Shown in pieces: positions 25,292 to 34,153 of a DNA stretch of 64,000 bases. The translations under genes were made by a program, and so were the position numbers. The DNA lies in the NCBI GenBank assembly GCA_002340355.1, contig DDLX01000033.1, positions 62,001 to 126,000 on the forward strand, in the 5' to 3' direction. Below the pieces are notes generated by a model that searched no databases, was not told the DNA's origin, and was given only the letters and a program-made list of their open reading frames with translations. Source of the stretch: Cytophagales bacterium UBA2561 (GTDB lineage: Bacteria; Bacteroidota; Bacteroidia; Cytophagales; Thermoflexibacteraceae). Every line of letters starts with the position of its first letter. Positions within the stretch are counted from its first letter, which is position 1.

Positions 25292-27274
25292 TTAAAAAGG
25301 AACTTCATCACCACCATCGTTTTTATATTCTTCATTAATTTTACTGGGAACAGTAACCGTCCCAAACTCTTCAGGAATCCCAACTTCTTTGAAGGCATTT
25401 CCATAGTTCATATCAAAATCATTTCCACCTCCAAAATCATCAGGGGCATCCAAATCCATGAAACGAGTATATTGTCCAATAAACTTGAGTTGTACCGTTC
25501 CAAGTGACCCATTCCGATGCTTCGCAATAATCACCTCTCCTACACCTGTTGTCGGATTCCCATCCATATCTTCAGTAATTCCATAATACTCAGGACGATA
25601 CAAGAATAAAACCATATCTGCATCTTGCTCAATACTATTATGAACAATAATATCATTCGCTACAAAATTATGAACATGTTCTACAGTAATATCATAGACA
25701 TCTTCTATTCCCAGCTCAGTAATGGATTTAATTTCATCCCAAATTACATCAGGTTCAGGTAAATTTTTGGGAACAGCAATTTTGTCTCCTTTTCTTAAAT
25801 CATCTAACCGTGTCCAGCCTGACAATTTCAAGAAAGGGTGATTAGCACTTGCCTTGATTTTTCGTCCTGACTGAGTTTGTAACTCATAAACTTTTTTCTT
25901 TCCTGAATAAAATGCCTTGACTGCTTTATGAGCATCAATTTTGTAATTTTCATCAAGTCCAAAAATCTGAAAATCTGATTTTTGGTTATTTTCTGTTAAT
26001 TGTTGAATAGGAATTGATTTTCCTGTTTCGGGACATGGGATCAAAGTATCTCCTGTTAAACAACCTGATTCTCTTAAGTCACTTAACTGAGGGCGTTTAT
26101 CCCCTCCTCGTGTTTCTACTGCCCGACTCAACTGGGACAAAGCGATTACGGGAACATCCAATTCCTTGGCAATTTGTTTCAAGGCTCTCGAAATCGAAGC
26201 AATTTCTTGTTCCCGATTTCCACCCTTATTCGCATCCCCAACCATCAATTGTAGATAATCTACAATAATTAATTGAATGTCACTCTGTGCTTTTAGCCTT
26301 CGACATTTGGCTCTTAGTTCTAAAACACTTAGAGCTGGTGTATCATCAATAAAAATTGGCGCATCAATTAATTGTCCTGTTTTCTCTACCATCGTTTGCC
26401 ACTCTGAATCAGTTAAGTTTCCTGTTTTCAGTTTTTCACTTTCAAGGCTAGCTTCGGAAGAGATCAAACGATTAACTAATTGTACCGATGACATTTCCAG
26501 CGAAAAAATAGCTACGGGCATTTGGTGGTCAACGGCGGCATTTCGTAAGGCCGATAAGCTAAAAGCTGTTTTTCCCATAGCAGGGCGTGCAGCTAAAATC
26601 ACTAAGTCTGCTTTCTGCCAGCCTGCAGTTACACGGTCAAGAGCTGTAAATCCCGCAGGCACGCCTGTCAAGCCATCTTTTCGATCTTTTTTAGCCTCGA
26701 GTTCTTGAATTGCCGAAACCATAATAGAACGCATATCGGCGTAATTTTTCTTAATATTTTGCTCCGAAATATCAAAAAGGTGTTGTTGGGCTTCGTCTAA
26801 TAATTCAAAAACATCTGTAGTATGTTCATAAGAACTCTTAATGATCGTATCACTTACTTTAATTAATTCTCGTTTAATTGCCATTTCCAAAATAATTCGA
26901 GCATGAGTTTCGATATTTACTGCCGAATTAATGGTATTTGTAAGTTTCACAATATAATATGACTCACCTGCAAAATGATATGTTCCATTTTCGCGAAGTC
27001 GGTGCATCACTGTCAGGATATCAACTGGTTCTGAAGCAGAGAATAAATCTTGAATCGCCTTATAGATATGCTGATGTGCCTCCTTATAAAAACTTTCAGG
27101 TGATAAAATATCAATGACTTTGGTTAAGGCATCTTTATCAATTAACAAAGCCCCCAAAACCGCCTTCTCTGCTTCTAATGCTTGAGGCATCTGTTTGGAA
27201 GAAAGTTGGGGTTCTTGTGACTTAAATTGATAATTATATTTATAATTCTGTTTAGTCAATTTTTGAGAGTCCAT
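25292..27274 (-). CDS. dnaB: Replicative DNA helicase DnaB, interrupted by an intein
   Basis: 660-residue precursor; removal of the 142-residue intein leaves a 518-residue helicase. N-terminal DnaB domain (PQALEAEKAVLGALLID, residues about 30-130), linker, RecA-like ATPase with Walker A LAARPAMGKTAFSLS (about 240), SLEMSSVQLVNRL, Walker B LIIVDYLQLM and the ALSQLSRAVETRGGDKRPQLSDLRESG segment. The intein interrupts after that Gly and the extein resumes SIEQDADMVLFLYRPEYYG. Hexameric 5'-3' helicase of the replication fork. The C-terminus has an acidic/asparagine-rich tail common in Bacteroidota. No IS or phage genes adjoin it. Confidence 0.96.
   Translation of the reverse strand: MDSQKLTKQNYKYNYQFKSQEPQLSSKQMPQALEAEKAVLGALLIDKDALTKVIDILSPESFYKEAHQHIYKAIQDLFSASEPVDILTVMHRLRENGTYHFAGESYYIVKLTNTINSAVNIETHARIILEMAIKRELIKVSDTIIKSSYEHTTDVFELLDEAQQHLFDISEQNIKKNYADMRSIMVSAIQELEAKKDRKDGLTGVPAGFTALDRVTAGWQKADLVILAARPAMGKTAFSLSALRNAAVDHQMPVAIFSLEMSSVQLVNRLISSEASLESEKLKTGNLTDSEWQTMVEKTGQLIDAPIFIDDTPALSVLELRAKCRRLKAQSDIQLIIVDYLQLMVGDANKGGNREQEIASISRALKQIAKELDVPVIALSQLSRAVETRGGDKRPQLSDLRESGCLTGDTLIPCPETGKSIPIQQLTENNQKSDFQIFGLDENYKIDAHKAVKAFYSGKKKVYELQTQSGRKIKASANHPFLKLSGWTRLDDLRKGDKIAVPKNLPEPDVIWDEIKSITELGIEDVYDITVEHVHNFVANDIIVHNSIEQDADMVLFLYRPEYYGITEDMDGNPTTGVGEVIIAKHRNGSLGTVQLKFIGQYTRFMDLDAPDDFGGGNDFDMNYGNAFKEVGIPEEFGTVTVPSKINEEYKNDGGDEVPF
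25637..26062 (-). mobile_element. Natural mini-intein in DnaB (142 residues, no homing endonuclease)
   Basis: Starts with Cys1 (CLTGDTLIPC) at 26060-26062 and ends with His141-Asn142 (NDIIVHN) at 25637-25642, followed by Ser+1 of the extein. Hint-domain blocks: block A CLTGDT, block B GRKIKASANHPFLKL (conserved His75), block F DVYDITVEHVHNFVAND, block G IIVHN. All splicing residues are present, so it should be active. Between blocks B and F only about 40 residues exist, so there is no LAGLIDADG or HNH endonuclease. The insertion point (RESG|S-IEQDAD) is the same as that of the Synechocystis DnaB intein, and the wording is similar (NFVANDIIVHN). Confidence 0.95.
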
Positions 27275-27694
27275 ATAATGGGATATACTACGAAATAGAA
27301 TTTAGCTCTGTGAGTTTTGTAAGAATGGGTAACTTTGAATCCATTTTATAAACACATTTAATAAATCAAATTAATTACCAAGAATTAATAAAAATAATCT
27401 CCTTTTTTTGTTTAATAAAGGTATCTTTAATGAATTAAAAATGCTTTTAATTGCTTTTGAAAGTTCTTATTTTTAAAAATTTGGAATCCGAAAATTACAC
27501 TGATTTTTTAGGGGATGCAATTTTTAAAGCAGAAAAATTTTGGTTTGTGCATTGTTATCTATCATACATTTAGGTTTAGTAATTTACTAAAATATAAATC
27601 ATCAATTATTTACATTTAAAGTTCATTCCAGTATAGCAAAATAAATCAGGATAAGCCCCTAATGATATGACAAGTTTTTTTAGTATCTTGTTCT
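27275..27694. other. Divergent intergenic region dnaB/cca
   Basis: Over 400 bp of AT-rich sequence between divergent genes. No gene remnant recognised; the promoter for the downstream plus-strand gene lies at its right end. No clear dnaB promoter consensus was found. Confidence 0.4.
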
Positions 27695-27723
27695 TTGTTC
27701 CAAAAACATTTTTAGTAGTTTTG
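27695..27723 (+). promoter_or_regulatory. Promoter for the CCA-enzyme gene
   Basis: TTG at 27695-27697, 18-nt spacer, TAGTTTTG at 27716-27723: a good match to the Bacteroidota promoter pattern, 66 bp before the start codon. Confidence 0.6.
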
Positions 27724-27788
27724 CACTCTTATTTTAAGAAGCCTTTTTGCTATCCTTTTAAATAGTCATATCAAGTAGGAAAATAAAT

Positions 27789-29249
27789 ATGAATTTTTCG
27801 GACAAACTTGCCAAAAATCCCATTTTTGAAGCAGTAACAGAAGCAGGGAAAAAACTTCATGTAAAAACTTATGTTATAGGGGGTTATGTCCGTGATTTAC
27901 TCCTTAAAAGACCTTCCAAAGATATTGACTTCGTATGTGTTGGAAGTGGTATCGAACTGGCTCAAGAAACTGCCCGACAGCTCCAACAAGCCCCCGAAGA
28001 AGTCGCCTTTTTTAAAAATTTCGGAACAGCAATGCTTAGGGTTAATAAATATGAGCTTGAGTTTGTGGGCGCACGAAAAGAATCATATCAACGAGATTCT
28101 CGCAACCCAATTGTTGAAAATGGAACACTGGAAGATGACCAAAATCGTAGAGATTTTACCATTAATGCACTGGCAATTAGTCTAAATGAAGAAGACTTTG
28201 GTGAATTGCTTGACCCCTTTAATGGTTTAAAAGATTTACGCCAACAAACGCTCAAAACTCCACTTGATCCTAATATCACATTCTCAGATGATCCTTTACG
28301 AATGATGCGAGCTATTCGGTTTGCTACACAACTTCAGTTTGATATTGAACCAGATACCTTCGAGGCAATTACTGAAAATAAGAATCGTATCGAAATTGTT
28401 TCGAAAGAGCGTATCAATACAGAACTAAATAAAATTATCCTAACTGAGAAACCTTCTTATGGTTTCAATTTGCTCTTTGTTTCAGGATTACTTGAAAAGA
28501 TCTTTCCTGAATTAGTGGCTATGCATGGCGTGGAAACAATTAGCGGGAAATCTCACAAAGATAATTTTTATCATACATTACAAGTCCTTGATAATGTGTG
28601 TAAATACTCTAATAATTTGTGGTTGCGTTGGGCAGCAATTTTGCATGATATTGCCAAACCAGCTACCAAACGATTTGATAAAAAGGCAGGCTGGACATTC
28701 CATGGACATGAGGATAGAGGCGCACGAATGGTGCCTCGAATTTTTCGCCGTATGAAACTGCCCATGCACGAAGAAATGAAATACGTACAAAAATTGGTAC
28801 GTCTGCATCTGCGCCCAATTGCTTTAGTTAAAGACCACGTAACAGACTCGGCTATTCGAAGATTACTATTTGAAGCAGGTGATGCTACGGATGATTTAAT
28901 GAAGCTTTGTCGAGCAGATATTACCTCCAAAGACCACCGCCGAGTCCAACGCTATTTAGGAAATTTTAATAAGGTGGAGCGCAAAATGGCACAAGTTGAG
29001 GCTCGTGATCAAATCCGTAATTTCCAACCTGTTATTACAGGATATATCATCATGAAAACTTTTGGAATTTCGCCCAGTCGAGAAGTGGGTAAAATTAAAG
29101 TACGTATTCGGGAAGCTATTTTGGACGGCAAAATTCGAAATAATTACGAAGAAGCTTATGAATTGATGTTGGCGATCGGACAGAAGTTAGGTCTTCAACC
29201 AATTCAAAAAACTTCCAAACCTAAAGGTGCAACAAAAACCAAAGGTTAA
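27789..29249 (+). CDS. CCA tRNA nucleotidyltransferase / poly(A) polymerase family protein with HD domain
   Basis: 486 residues. Class II nucleotidyltransferase head: GGYVRDLLLKRPSKDIDFV (G-G-x-V-R-D and DxD, residues about 32-50), RRDFTINALAI (about 118) and the RMMRAIRFATQL helix. An HD phosphohydrolase domain follows (LHDIAKPATKRF, HGHEDRGARMV, about 285-320). Family role: adds or repairs the CCA end of tRNAs, using CTP and ATP without a template; the HD domain of relatives removes 2',3'-cyclic phosphate. Relevant here because tRNA-Arg in this window lacks an encoded CCA. Its stop overlaps the convergent Rpn gene by 4 bp. CCA adding versus poly(A) adding cannot be decided from sequence. 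Confidence 0.93.
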   Translation: MNFSDKLAKNPIFEAVTEAGKKLHVKTYVIGGYVRDLLLKRPSKDIDFVCVGSGIELAQETARQLQQAPEEVAFFKNFGTAMLRVNKYELEFVGARKESYQRDSRNPIVENGTLEDDQNRRDFTINALAISLNEEDFGELLDPFNGLKDLRQQTLKTPLDPNITFSDDPLRMMRAIRFATQLQFDIEPDTFEAITENKNRIEIVSKERINTELNKIILTEKPSYGFNLLFVSGLLEKIFPELVAMHGVETISGKSHKDNFYHTLQVLDNVCKYSNNLWLRWAAILHDIAKPATKRFDKKAGWTFHGHEDRGARMVPRIFRRMKLPMHEEMKYVQKLVRLHLRPIALVKDHVTDSAIRRLLFEAGDATDDLMKLCRADITSKDHRRVQRYLGNFNKVERKMAQVEARDQIRNFQPVITGYIIMKTFGISPSREVGKIKVRIREAILDGKIRNNYEEAYELMLAIGQKLGLQPIQKTSKPKGATKTKG

Positions 29250-29257
29250 ACCTTTGG
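29239..29257. terminator. Palindrome holding the overlapping stops of two convergent genes
   Basis: CCAAAGG TTAAA CCTTTGG: a 7-bp stem with a 5-nt loop. The loop contains both stop codons, TAA of the CCA-enzyme gene (29247-29249) and TAA of the Rpn gene on the minus strand (29246-29248). Confidence 0.5.
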
Positions 29258-30196
29258 CTTCCTATTTTTCAATTCTTCTTGTAATTCCTTAATTTGCTCC
29301 TCAGATAATCCAGTTAACTCTATAACAAACTGATTATCTAACCCTTTTAAGAGTGCGGTTATGGCGATCCTTTTTTTCTCTTCTGCTTTACCTTCTGCTT
29401 TACCTTCTATTAATCCCTCTGCTAATCCTTCAGCAATCCCTTTAGCTAGTCCTTCAGCTCTGGCTTCTTCTTTAGCTGTTTCAATCGCACTTTCCAAATC
29501 TCGATATTCTTTCAGGCTACTTTCATATGCTAAGCGTTCTTTTTTATTAAACTTCGCAATTTCAGCTTGTTGGAAAAGGTGTTGAAAAATCTTATTTTGT
29601 AATCTCACAGGAATTTTATCCAGTTTATGCAGATTTTTTAAGATAAAAAGCCACTTATCAAAATTGCTTTCCAGTTCTGTTTCAGTTTTATGGAATTTAG
29701 GAACTTCTAAATATAAAAACGTCAGTTTATCATAAAAAACTTCATGAGTTTCGGTATCCATAAGTTGAACGTAATGGGCGAGTTTATCTTCATTTTTAGG
29801 ACGTTCATCAAAGGTAAAATCCATAATACCTAATGTATAAACTCCTTTCAACTCATACTTCCACTCTTTACCTTTAATAGCCTGTTCCTGAATGGCATAG
29901 GTAGCATAATATAAACTACGGTCTTTAAAAAATTTCTGTTTGACTCGTTGTACCTCTACGATGAATCGTTCCCCCTTATCATTCTCACAGTATAAGTCAA
30001 AAACCGCTTTTCGATCTAACTCAGAATATCCTGCTTGTTCATTTTTAAGATAAGTAATATTAGTGATAGTTTCTAAATCTGTAAAAAGGACATTTAAAAA
30101 ATCAATGAGCAAAATTTTATTAATTTCTTCTCCAAAAATTTTTTTGAAGCCAAAATCAGTAAATAAATTAACATAGCGTTCTCCAGATTCCATCAT
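29246..30196 (-). CDS. Rpn-family PD-(D/E)XK nuclease (transposase-like, PDDEXK-12)
   Basis: 316 residues. The opening GERYVNLFTDFGFKKIFGEE is the signature of the Rpn/YhgA family (recombination-promoting nucleases). PD-(D/E)XK core: RKAVFDLYCENDKGERFIVEVQRVKQ holds the Asp (about 65) and E-x-Q in place of E-x-K, as is usual for Rpn proteins. The C-terminal 60 residues are charged, with short repeats of the EGLAEG/EGKAEG kind that also make the DNA repetitive. E. coli Rpn proteins are DNA endonucleases that stimulate recA-independent recombination. Such genes occur in many copies in Bacteroidota genomes. The two ATG codons at the start leave a one-residue uncertainty. Confidence 0.92.
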   Translation of the reverse strand: MMESGERYVNLFTDFGFKKIFGEEINKILLIDFLNVLFTDLETITNITYLKNEQAGYSELDRKAVFDLYCENDKGERFIVEVQRVKQKFFKDRSLYYATYAIQEQAIKGKEWKYELKGVYTLGIMDFTFDERPKNEDKLAHYVQLMDTETHEVFYDKLTFLYLEVPKFHKTETELESNFDKWLFILKNLHKLDKIPVRLQNKIFQHLFQQAEIAKFNKKERLAYESSLKEYRDLESAIETAKEEARAEGLAKGIAEGLAEGLIEGKAEGKAEEKKRIAITALLKGLDNQFVIELTGLSEEQIKELQEELKNRKPKV

Positions 30197-30247
30197 CTTT
30201 ATAGTTTAAATTTAATATGTTGAAAACTATCCCAAAAAGATATTTCT

Positions 30248-31153
30248 TTAAACATTTTCTCCTAAAAACCAATACCATAACACCACAGTTGCAAAACCTG
30301 TCAAAATACCCAAACCCGTAATTAATTGAGCTAATTCAGCTCGTAGTTTATAGGAACTAGCTAAAATAGAGGCAGTTACCATTGGAGGCATTGCTGCCTC
30401 AATCACAGAAACTTGTGCGTTCAAATCATTTTTACCAAGTATTCCATAAAAAATAATAAAAATTACTAAAGGTGCAAGAAAGAGTTTATACATTAATCCT
30501 ATACTTAAATCTCGAAACAAATCAGATTGCAAATCGAGTTTAAGTTGAAACCCAACCGAAAATAATGCTAATGGCACAAGTGTAGAACTTAATTTCTTTA
30601 AAACTGAAACAACGGGAACAGGATAGTTCCAAAACTGAAAAATTAAAGCACAAACAAAGGCAATAAAAGGTGGAAAAAATACAATTTTACGAAGAATCGT
30701 CCGTATTCGAACTTGTCCTTCTGCAAATTGTAAAGCCGTTCCAATTCCAACAGTAGCTAATGCCAAAAAACTACCTTGGTCAACTAATACAGCTAATTTT
30801 AATCCCTCCTGACCATACAAAAGCTCAATTAATGGGAAACCCACAAAAGAGGTATTTCCCAAACCACAAGTTAATACTAAACAAGCAAAAGTTTTATCAT
30901 CCCACTTCAGAAAATGCGAAGTCCCCTTAAAAAATAACCATGCAAATAAAAAAATACAACCGCTCACAGAAAGCAATAAAGCTGTTGTCCAATTCCATTG
31001 AATATGAGGAATATACAACAAAGTTACCGCAGGCAAGGAAACATATATCAAAAATAGATTAATGCCTTCATGAGTATTTTTCGGAACAGAAGGTAGTTTC
31101 TGAACGACCAAACCACTCAATAAACAGACAAATAAAAGTAAAATATTATCCAT
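30248..31153 (-). CDS. AEC-family transporter (auxin efflux carrier-like permease)
   Basis: 301 residues with about ten hydrophobic membrane segments spread over the full length, from ILLLFVCLLSGLVVQKLP to LITGLGILTGFATVVLWYWFL. Mid-chain GLGNTSFVGFPLIELLYG is the conserved N-x-x-F-x-G-x-P motif of the AEC/bile-acid-type fold. Secondary transporter of the inner membrane; substrates in the family include malate and other dicarboxylates, but none can be inferred here. It is encoded 51 bp upstream of the Rpn gene on the same strand; co-transcription is possible but probably not functional. Confidence 0.9.
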   Translation of the reverse strand: MDNILLLFVCLLSGLVVQKLPSVPKNTHEGINLFLIYVSLPAVTLLYIPHIQWNWTTALLLSVSGCIFLFAWLFFKGTSHFLKWDDKTFACLVLTCGLGNTSFVGFPLIELLYGQEGLKLAVLVDQGSFLALATVGIGTALQFAEGQVRIRTILRKIVFFPPFIAFVCALIFQFWNYPVPVVSVLKKLSSTLVPLALFSVGFQLKLDLQSDLFRDLSIGLMYKLFLAPLVIFIIFYGILGKNDLNAQVSVIEAAMPPMVTASILASSYKLRAELAQLITGLGILTGFATVVLWYWFLGENV

Positions 31154-31266
31154 TATTTATTTTTTTAATTTTGGATTTCCCAATTTCAACGGCGAAATTT
31201 GTCGGATTTGGTAATTGTGTCCAAATTTTCTATGCAAATTTAACTATTAAATTGATTGAATAAAGA

Positions 31267-31788
31267 ATGATTGTAAAAACAAAAAAATATCAATTAGAAA
31301 CTGAGCAGTTTATCAAACTTGGAATGCTCAACATTGCCAAAGAATGGTGGTGGGCTTGGTTAATTCCTATAGCTATTTTACTTATAGGAGCAATTTGGAT
31401 GGAAATGTTTTGGTGGTTTTTTGGAATTGCCATAACCCTAACTACATTATATGCCTTATTTTGGGGCATCCAATTTGCGGGGATTACTCAGCATGAACAA
31501 GGTAAAATGTTTCTACAACGTCTAAGTTATGAAATTGATAGCCGTCAGATTCTGATTAAACTAGATGCCAAACGTGGAATGCCATTAAGTTGGGAGCAGA
31601 TTAAAGGAGTCAAAAAAACAAAGGATGGCTATATGTTTAAACTATCTTTGGTGCAGTTTATTTACTTACCGTTCACAGTTTTTCGGAATGAAAATGACAG
31701 GCGATTTTTAGAAGCCCTCTTACGGCGCAAAAATTTCTTAAAATCAGATGAAACGGCAGAAAAAGATACATCATCTAAAAAGAAATAA
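31267..31788 (+). CDS. YcxB-like membrane protein
   Basis: 173 residues. Two adjacent membrane helices at about residues 25-70 (WWWAWLIPIAILLIGAI and MFWWFFGIAITLTTLYALFW) are followed by a soluble domain (LSYEIDSRQILIKL, LSWEQIKGVKKTKDGYMFKL) resembling the YcxB C-terminal domain. The tail is Lys/Ser-rich. Function unknown. It is divergent from the AEC gene and followed by a good hairpin terminator, so it is probably monocistronic. Confidence 0.7.
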   Translation: MIVKTKKYQLETEQFIKLGMLNIAKEWWWAWLIPIAILLIGAIWMEMFWWFFGIAITLTTLYALFWGIQFAGITQHEQGKMFLQRLSYEIDSRQILIKLDAKRGMPLSWEQIKGVKKTKDGYMFKLSLVQFIYLPFTVFRNENDRRFLEALLRRKNFLKSDETAEKDTSSKKK

Positions 31789-31807
31789 AAAATAATTTTC
31801 ACTTATT

Positions 31808-31832
31808 GTTGGCTGTCCTTTTCACAGCCAAC
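31808..31832 (+). terminator. Hairpin terminator after the YcxB-like gene
   Basis: GTTGGCTGT (31808-31816) and ACAGCCAAC (31824-31832) form a perfect 9-bp stem with a 7-nt loop, followed by a T-rich run, 20 bp past the stop codon. Confidence 0.75.
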
Positions 31833-31932
31833 TCATTTTAATAATACAGAGTAGTTTATCATAAATTTTGTGTAAAACTTTTTATCTTGTGTGGTAATTT
31901 TTTAGTTTAAATCTTAGAATTAAGTTTCCAAA

Positions 31933-32601
31933 ATGACTGATAATAACTTCAAAGAAAATAAATCAAAAAATGAATCTTTGATTTACAATGCACTCCAATT
32001 TGAACAAATCGAACTTTTAAAATCAGGACTAGATTTTGAGTTTTCGAAAAAAGAAAACTTTTTTGTAGCAGATAATTTGATTTGGTATCCCGAAGCAAAA
32101 AATTCTGAAAATCAAATGATTCCTAATATAATGGTTGTCAATCGTCCAAAAGCTCGAAGACACGCCTATCAACAATGGAAGGAGGAAAATATTGCTCCCT
32201 TAGTTATTTTTGAAGTCACCTCTCCTATTGATAATTTTGCTAAACTGCTCCATAAATTCAAATTCTATGAAGCCAATGGTGTACAAGAATTTTATTTGTT
32301 TAATCCTGAAAACCAGACTATAGAAGGCTGGATTCGACAAGATACAGAGTTAGTTGAAATAGAGAAAATGGACGGTTTTAGAAGTCCAAGTTTAGGGATT
32401 GTATTTAAGAGCAGTGGGGAGAAAATGGAAGTTTTTCATGCAAACGGATGTAAGTTTAAAACTTATACTGAAATTAATACTAAAGAAAAACGAAACAAAC
32501 ACCGACAGGATATACACCGCCGATTAACAGAGTCTAAAGTACGAATGATGGTCAAAAAACTACGAGAAATGGGCGTAAATCCAGATGAATTGAAGGAATA
32601 G
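31933..32601 (+). CDS. Uma2-family PD-(D/E)XK protein (DUF820)
   Basis: 222 residues. The core NIMVVNRPKARRHAYQQWKE, then APLVIFEVTSPIDNFAKLLHKFKFYEANGVQEFYLF (in parts: VIFEVTSP, KFKFYEANGVQEFYLF) shows the E-V-x-SP ... K-x-x-x-Y pattern of Uma2 nuclease-like proteins, with the acidic residue of the FEVTSP strand and the distal Lys. The short basic C-terminal helix (RRLTESKVRMMVKKLREMGVN) is typical of the Bacteroidota/cyanobacterial members. The biological role is unknown; DNA binding or cleavage is inferred from fold only. A dead relative lies at 50426-50860. Confidence 0.88.
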   Translation: MTDNNFKENKSKNESLIYNALQFEQIELLKSGLDFEFSKKENFFVADNLIWYPEAKNSENQMIPNIMVVNRPKARRHAYQQWKEENIAPLVIFEVTSPIDNFAKLLHKFKFYEANGVQEFYLFNPENQTIEGWIRQDTELVEIEKMDGFRSPSLGIVFKSSGEKMEVFHANGCKFKTYTEINTKEKRNKHRQDIHRRLTESKVRMMVKKLREMGVNPDELKE

Positions 32602-32671
32602 TTAAACCCTCTCATTCACCACCATTCTTGATACATAACAAACAAATAATCAATATTTTACTACCAATTCT

Positions 32672-33538
32672 ATGGGACATGACCATCATCATCATCATCA
32701 TACAACTGAAAATATAAAAACTGCTTTTTGGCTCAATGCTGCTTTTACGATTATTGAGATTTTTGGTGGAGTTTATACAAATAGTTTAGCAGTTTTATCA
32801 GATGCAATGCACGATTTTGGAGATACTGTTTCCTTAGGCTTAGCATGGTATTTTCATAAGCTTTCACAACGTACTGAAGATAAGCGTTATACATATGGTT
32901 ATGGGCGATTTTCAGTAGTTGGAGCATTGATTAATATTATTATATTAACCACAGGTTCTGCACTCATGATTCGTGAGGCTATTCCTCGTTTATTAAACCC
33001 TCAAACTGTTCATACGAACGGAATGTTGGTTTTAGCTATTTTAGGTATAGTGGTCAATGGCTTAGCAGTTCTTCGAATGCGAGATGGCAAAACAGCCAAT
33101 GAAAAAGTAATAATGCTCCATTTGATGGAAGATGCACTAGGTTGGGCAGCCGTCTTAATCGGGACATTAGTCATGAAAGTAGTTGATTTACCAATAATTG
33201 ATCCAATTTTATCAGTTTCAATTAGTGCTTATATTCTGTGGAATGCTCTCAAAAATGGACGCAATATTTTTCGGATTTTGCTGCAACGTTTACCTGATGA
33301 TTTAGATGTTGAAAAAATTCGCCTTGACCTTCAAGCACAAACAAAAATTGTAACTTTAGAGCGTTTTCAGGCATGGACATTAGATGGAGCGCATCATGTG
33401 GTTAGTCTTCGGATTATTTTCCCGAAAAATACCCATGAAAAAATACAAGAAGAGACCAAAAATCACATTCGAAGTTATTTTTATGATAAACACATACAAC
33501 ACATTTCGATAGAGTCTTGTTGTGAAAAAAATTCATAA
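32672..33538 (+). CDS. Cation diffusion facilitator metal transporter (Zn/Co/Cd type)
   Basis: 288 residues. A His-rich N-terminus (MGHDHHHHHHTTEN) that can bind zinc, then six membrane segments. Metal site A is visible as SDAMHDFGDTVSLGLAW (H-x-x-x-D) on helix 2 and HLMEDALGWAAVL (H-x-x-x-D) on helix 5. A cytosolic C-terminal domain follows (LERFQAWTLDGAHHVVSLRIIF). Exports divalent metal ions in exchange for protons across the inner membrane. Near CzcD/ZitB in motif pattern; exact metal specificity cannot be set. Encoded 70 bp after the Uma2 gene on the same strand. Confidence 0.94.
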   Translation: MGHDHHHHHHTTENIKTAFWLNAAFTIIEIFGGVYTNSLAVLSDAMHDFGDTVSLGLAWYFHKLSQRTEDKRYTYGYGRFSVVGALINIIILTTGSALMIREAIPRLLNPQTVHTNGMLVLAILGIVVNGLAVLRMRDGKTANEKVIMLHLMEDALGWAAVLIGTLVMKVVDLPIIDPILSVSISAYILWNALKNGRNIFRILLQRLPDDLDVEKIRLDLQAQTKIVTLERFQAWTLDGAHHVVSLRIIFPKNTHEKIQEETKNHIRSYFYDKHIQHISIESCCEKNS

Positions 33539-33590
33539 AAAATTCACATAGTGACGTAGGTCATTTTTCATTTATTATAATATACCCATC

Positions 33591-33726
33591 TTTGGAGTAC
33601 CATACTGGTTTTAATGGTTTTTCGGAAATAAAGTGTCATAGCGTTTTATTGTATTTGTATGCTAAACTCAATAAACATTTTGGATACTCGAATTCCCTAC
33701 GCTTTTGGTGTAGGGAATTTTTTTAT
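33591..33726 (+). ncRNA. Candidate small RNA ending in a terminator
   Basis: Intergenic block with GAGTA..CC near 33595 that can pair with GG..TACTC at about 33681-33688, closing a domain immediately followed by a strong terminator (33691-33726). A weak promoter-like CATCTTTG precedes it at about 33587. This could be the unit of a small RNA of roughly 130 nt, or simply the 3' untranslated region of the metal-transporter mRNA. No Rfam family recognised. Confidence 0.25.
33691..33726 (+). terminator. Rho-independent terminator
   Basis: AATTCCCTAC (33691-33700) and GTAGGGAATT (33710-33719) form a 10-bp stem followed by T-rich TTTTTTATTTT. It lies about 150 bp after the metal transporter stop. 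Confidence 0.8.
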
Positions 33727-34153
33727 TTTAATGTAATAAACAATATTCTTCTACACACATAAAATATTCCCACCTATTTTTTTAATAAACAAAAAACAGC
33801 CCATAAAGAACCAACGATTTCTGCGTTTCATTCTATCAAATTTGGCTTAAATTTATTAGATAATTTGTATTTACAATAAATATTAAACTAATTTCTTTTT
33901 AAAAGACAATTTATATCAGGATTTATTATTTCACAAAAAAGAACATCTAAACGAGTAAAAAAGTTCATTTACAGTGCTTTTTGTTCTTTTTACCGTATTA
34001 CTTCATAACAAGAAAAATATTTACAAAGTACAAAACCATTCATTTACTGATAACGTAAAATATAATAAAAGAAAGAAGACTTCCAAATTTTAAATATAGT
34101 CTATTTCTTGGGTATGTCCGCCAGAAATTTTTCAAAGTAACGAGCTAGAAATC
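33727..34153. other. Non-coding gap before the TPR gene
   Basis: About 425 bp, AT-rich, stops in all frames. Nothing recognised. Confidence 0.4.

Noticed and set aside
29361..29480. Tandem repeat that might be a CRISPR or VNTR array
   Set aside because: The repetitive DNA encodes the EGLAEG/EGKAEG tail of the Rpn protein; units are short, coding and irregular.
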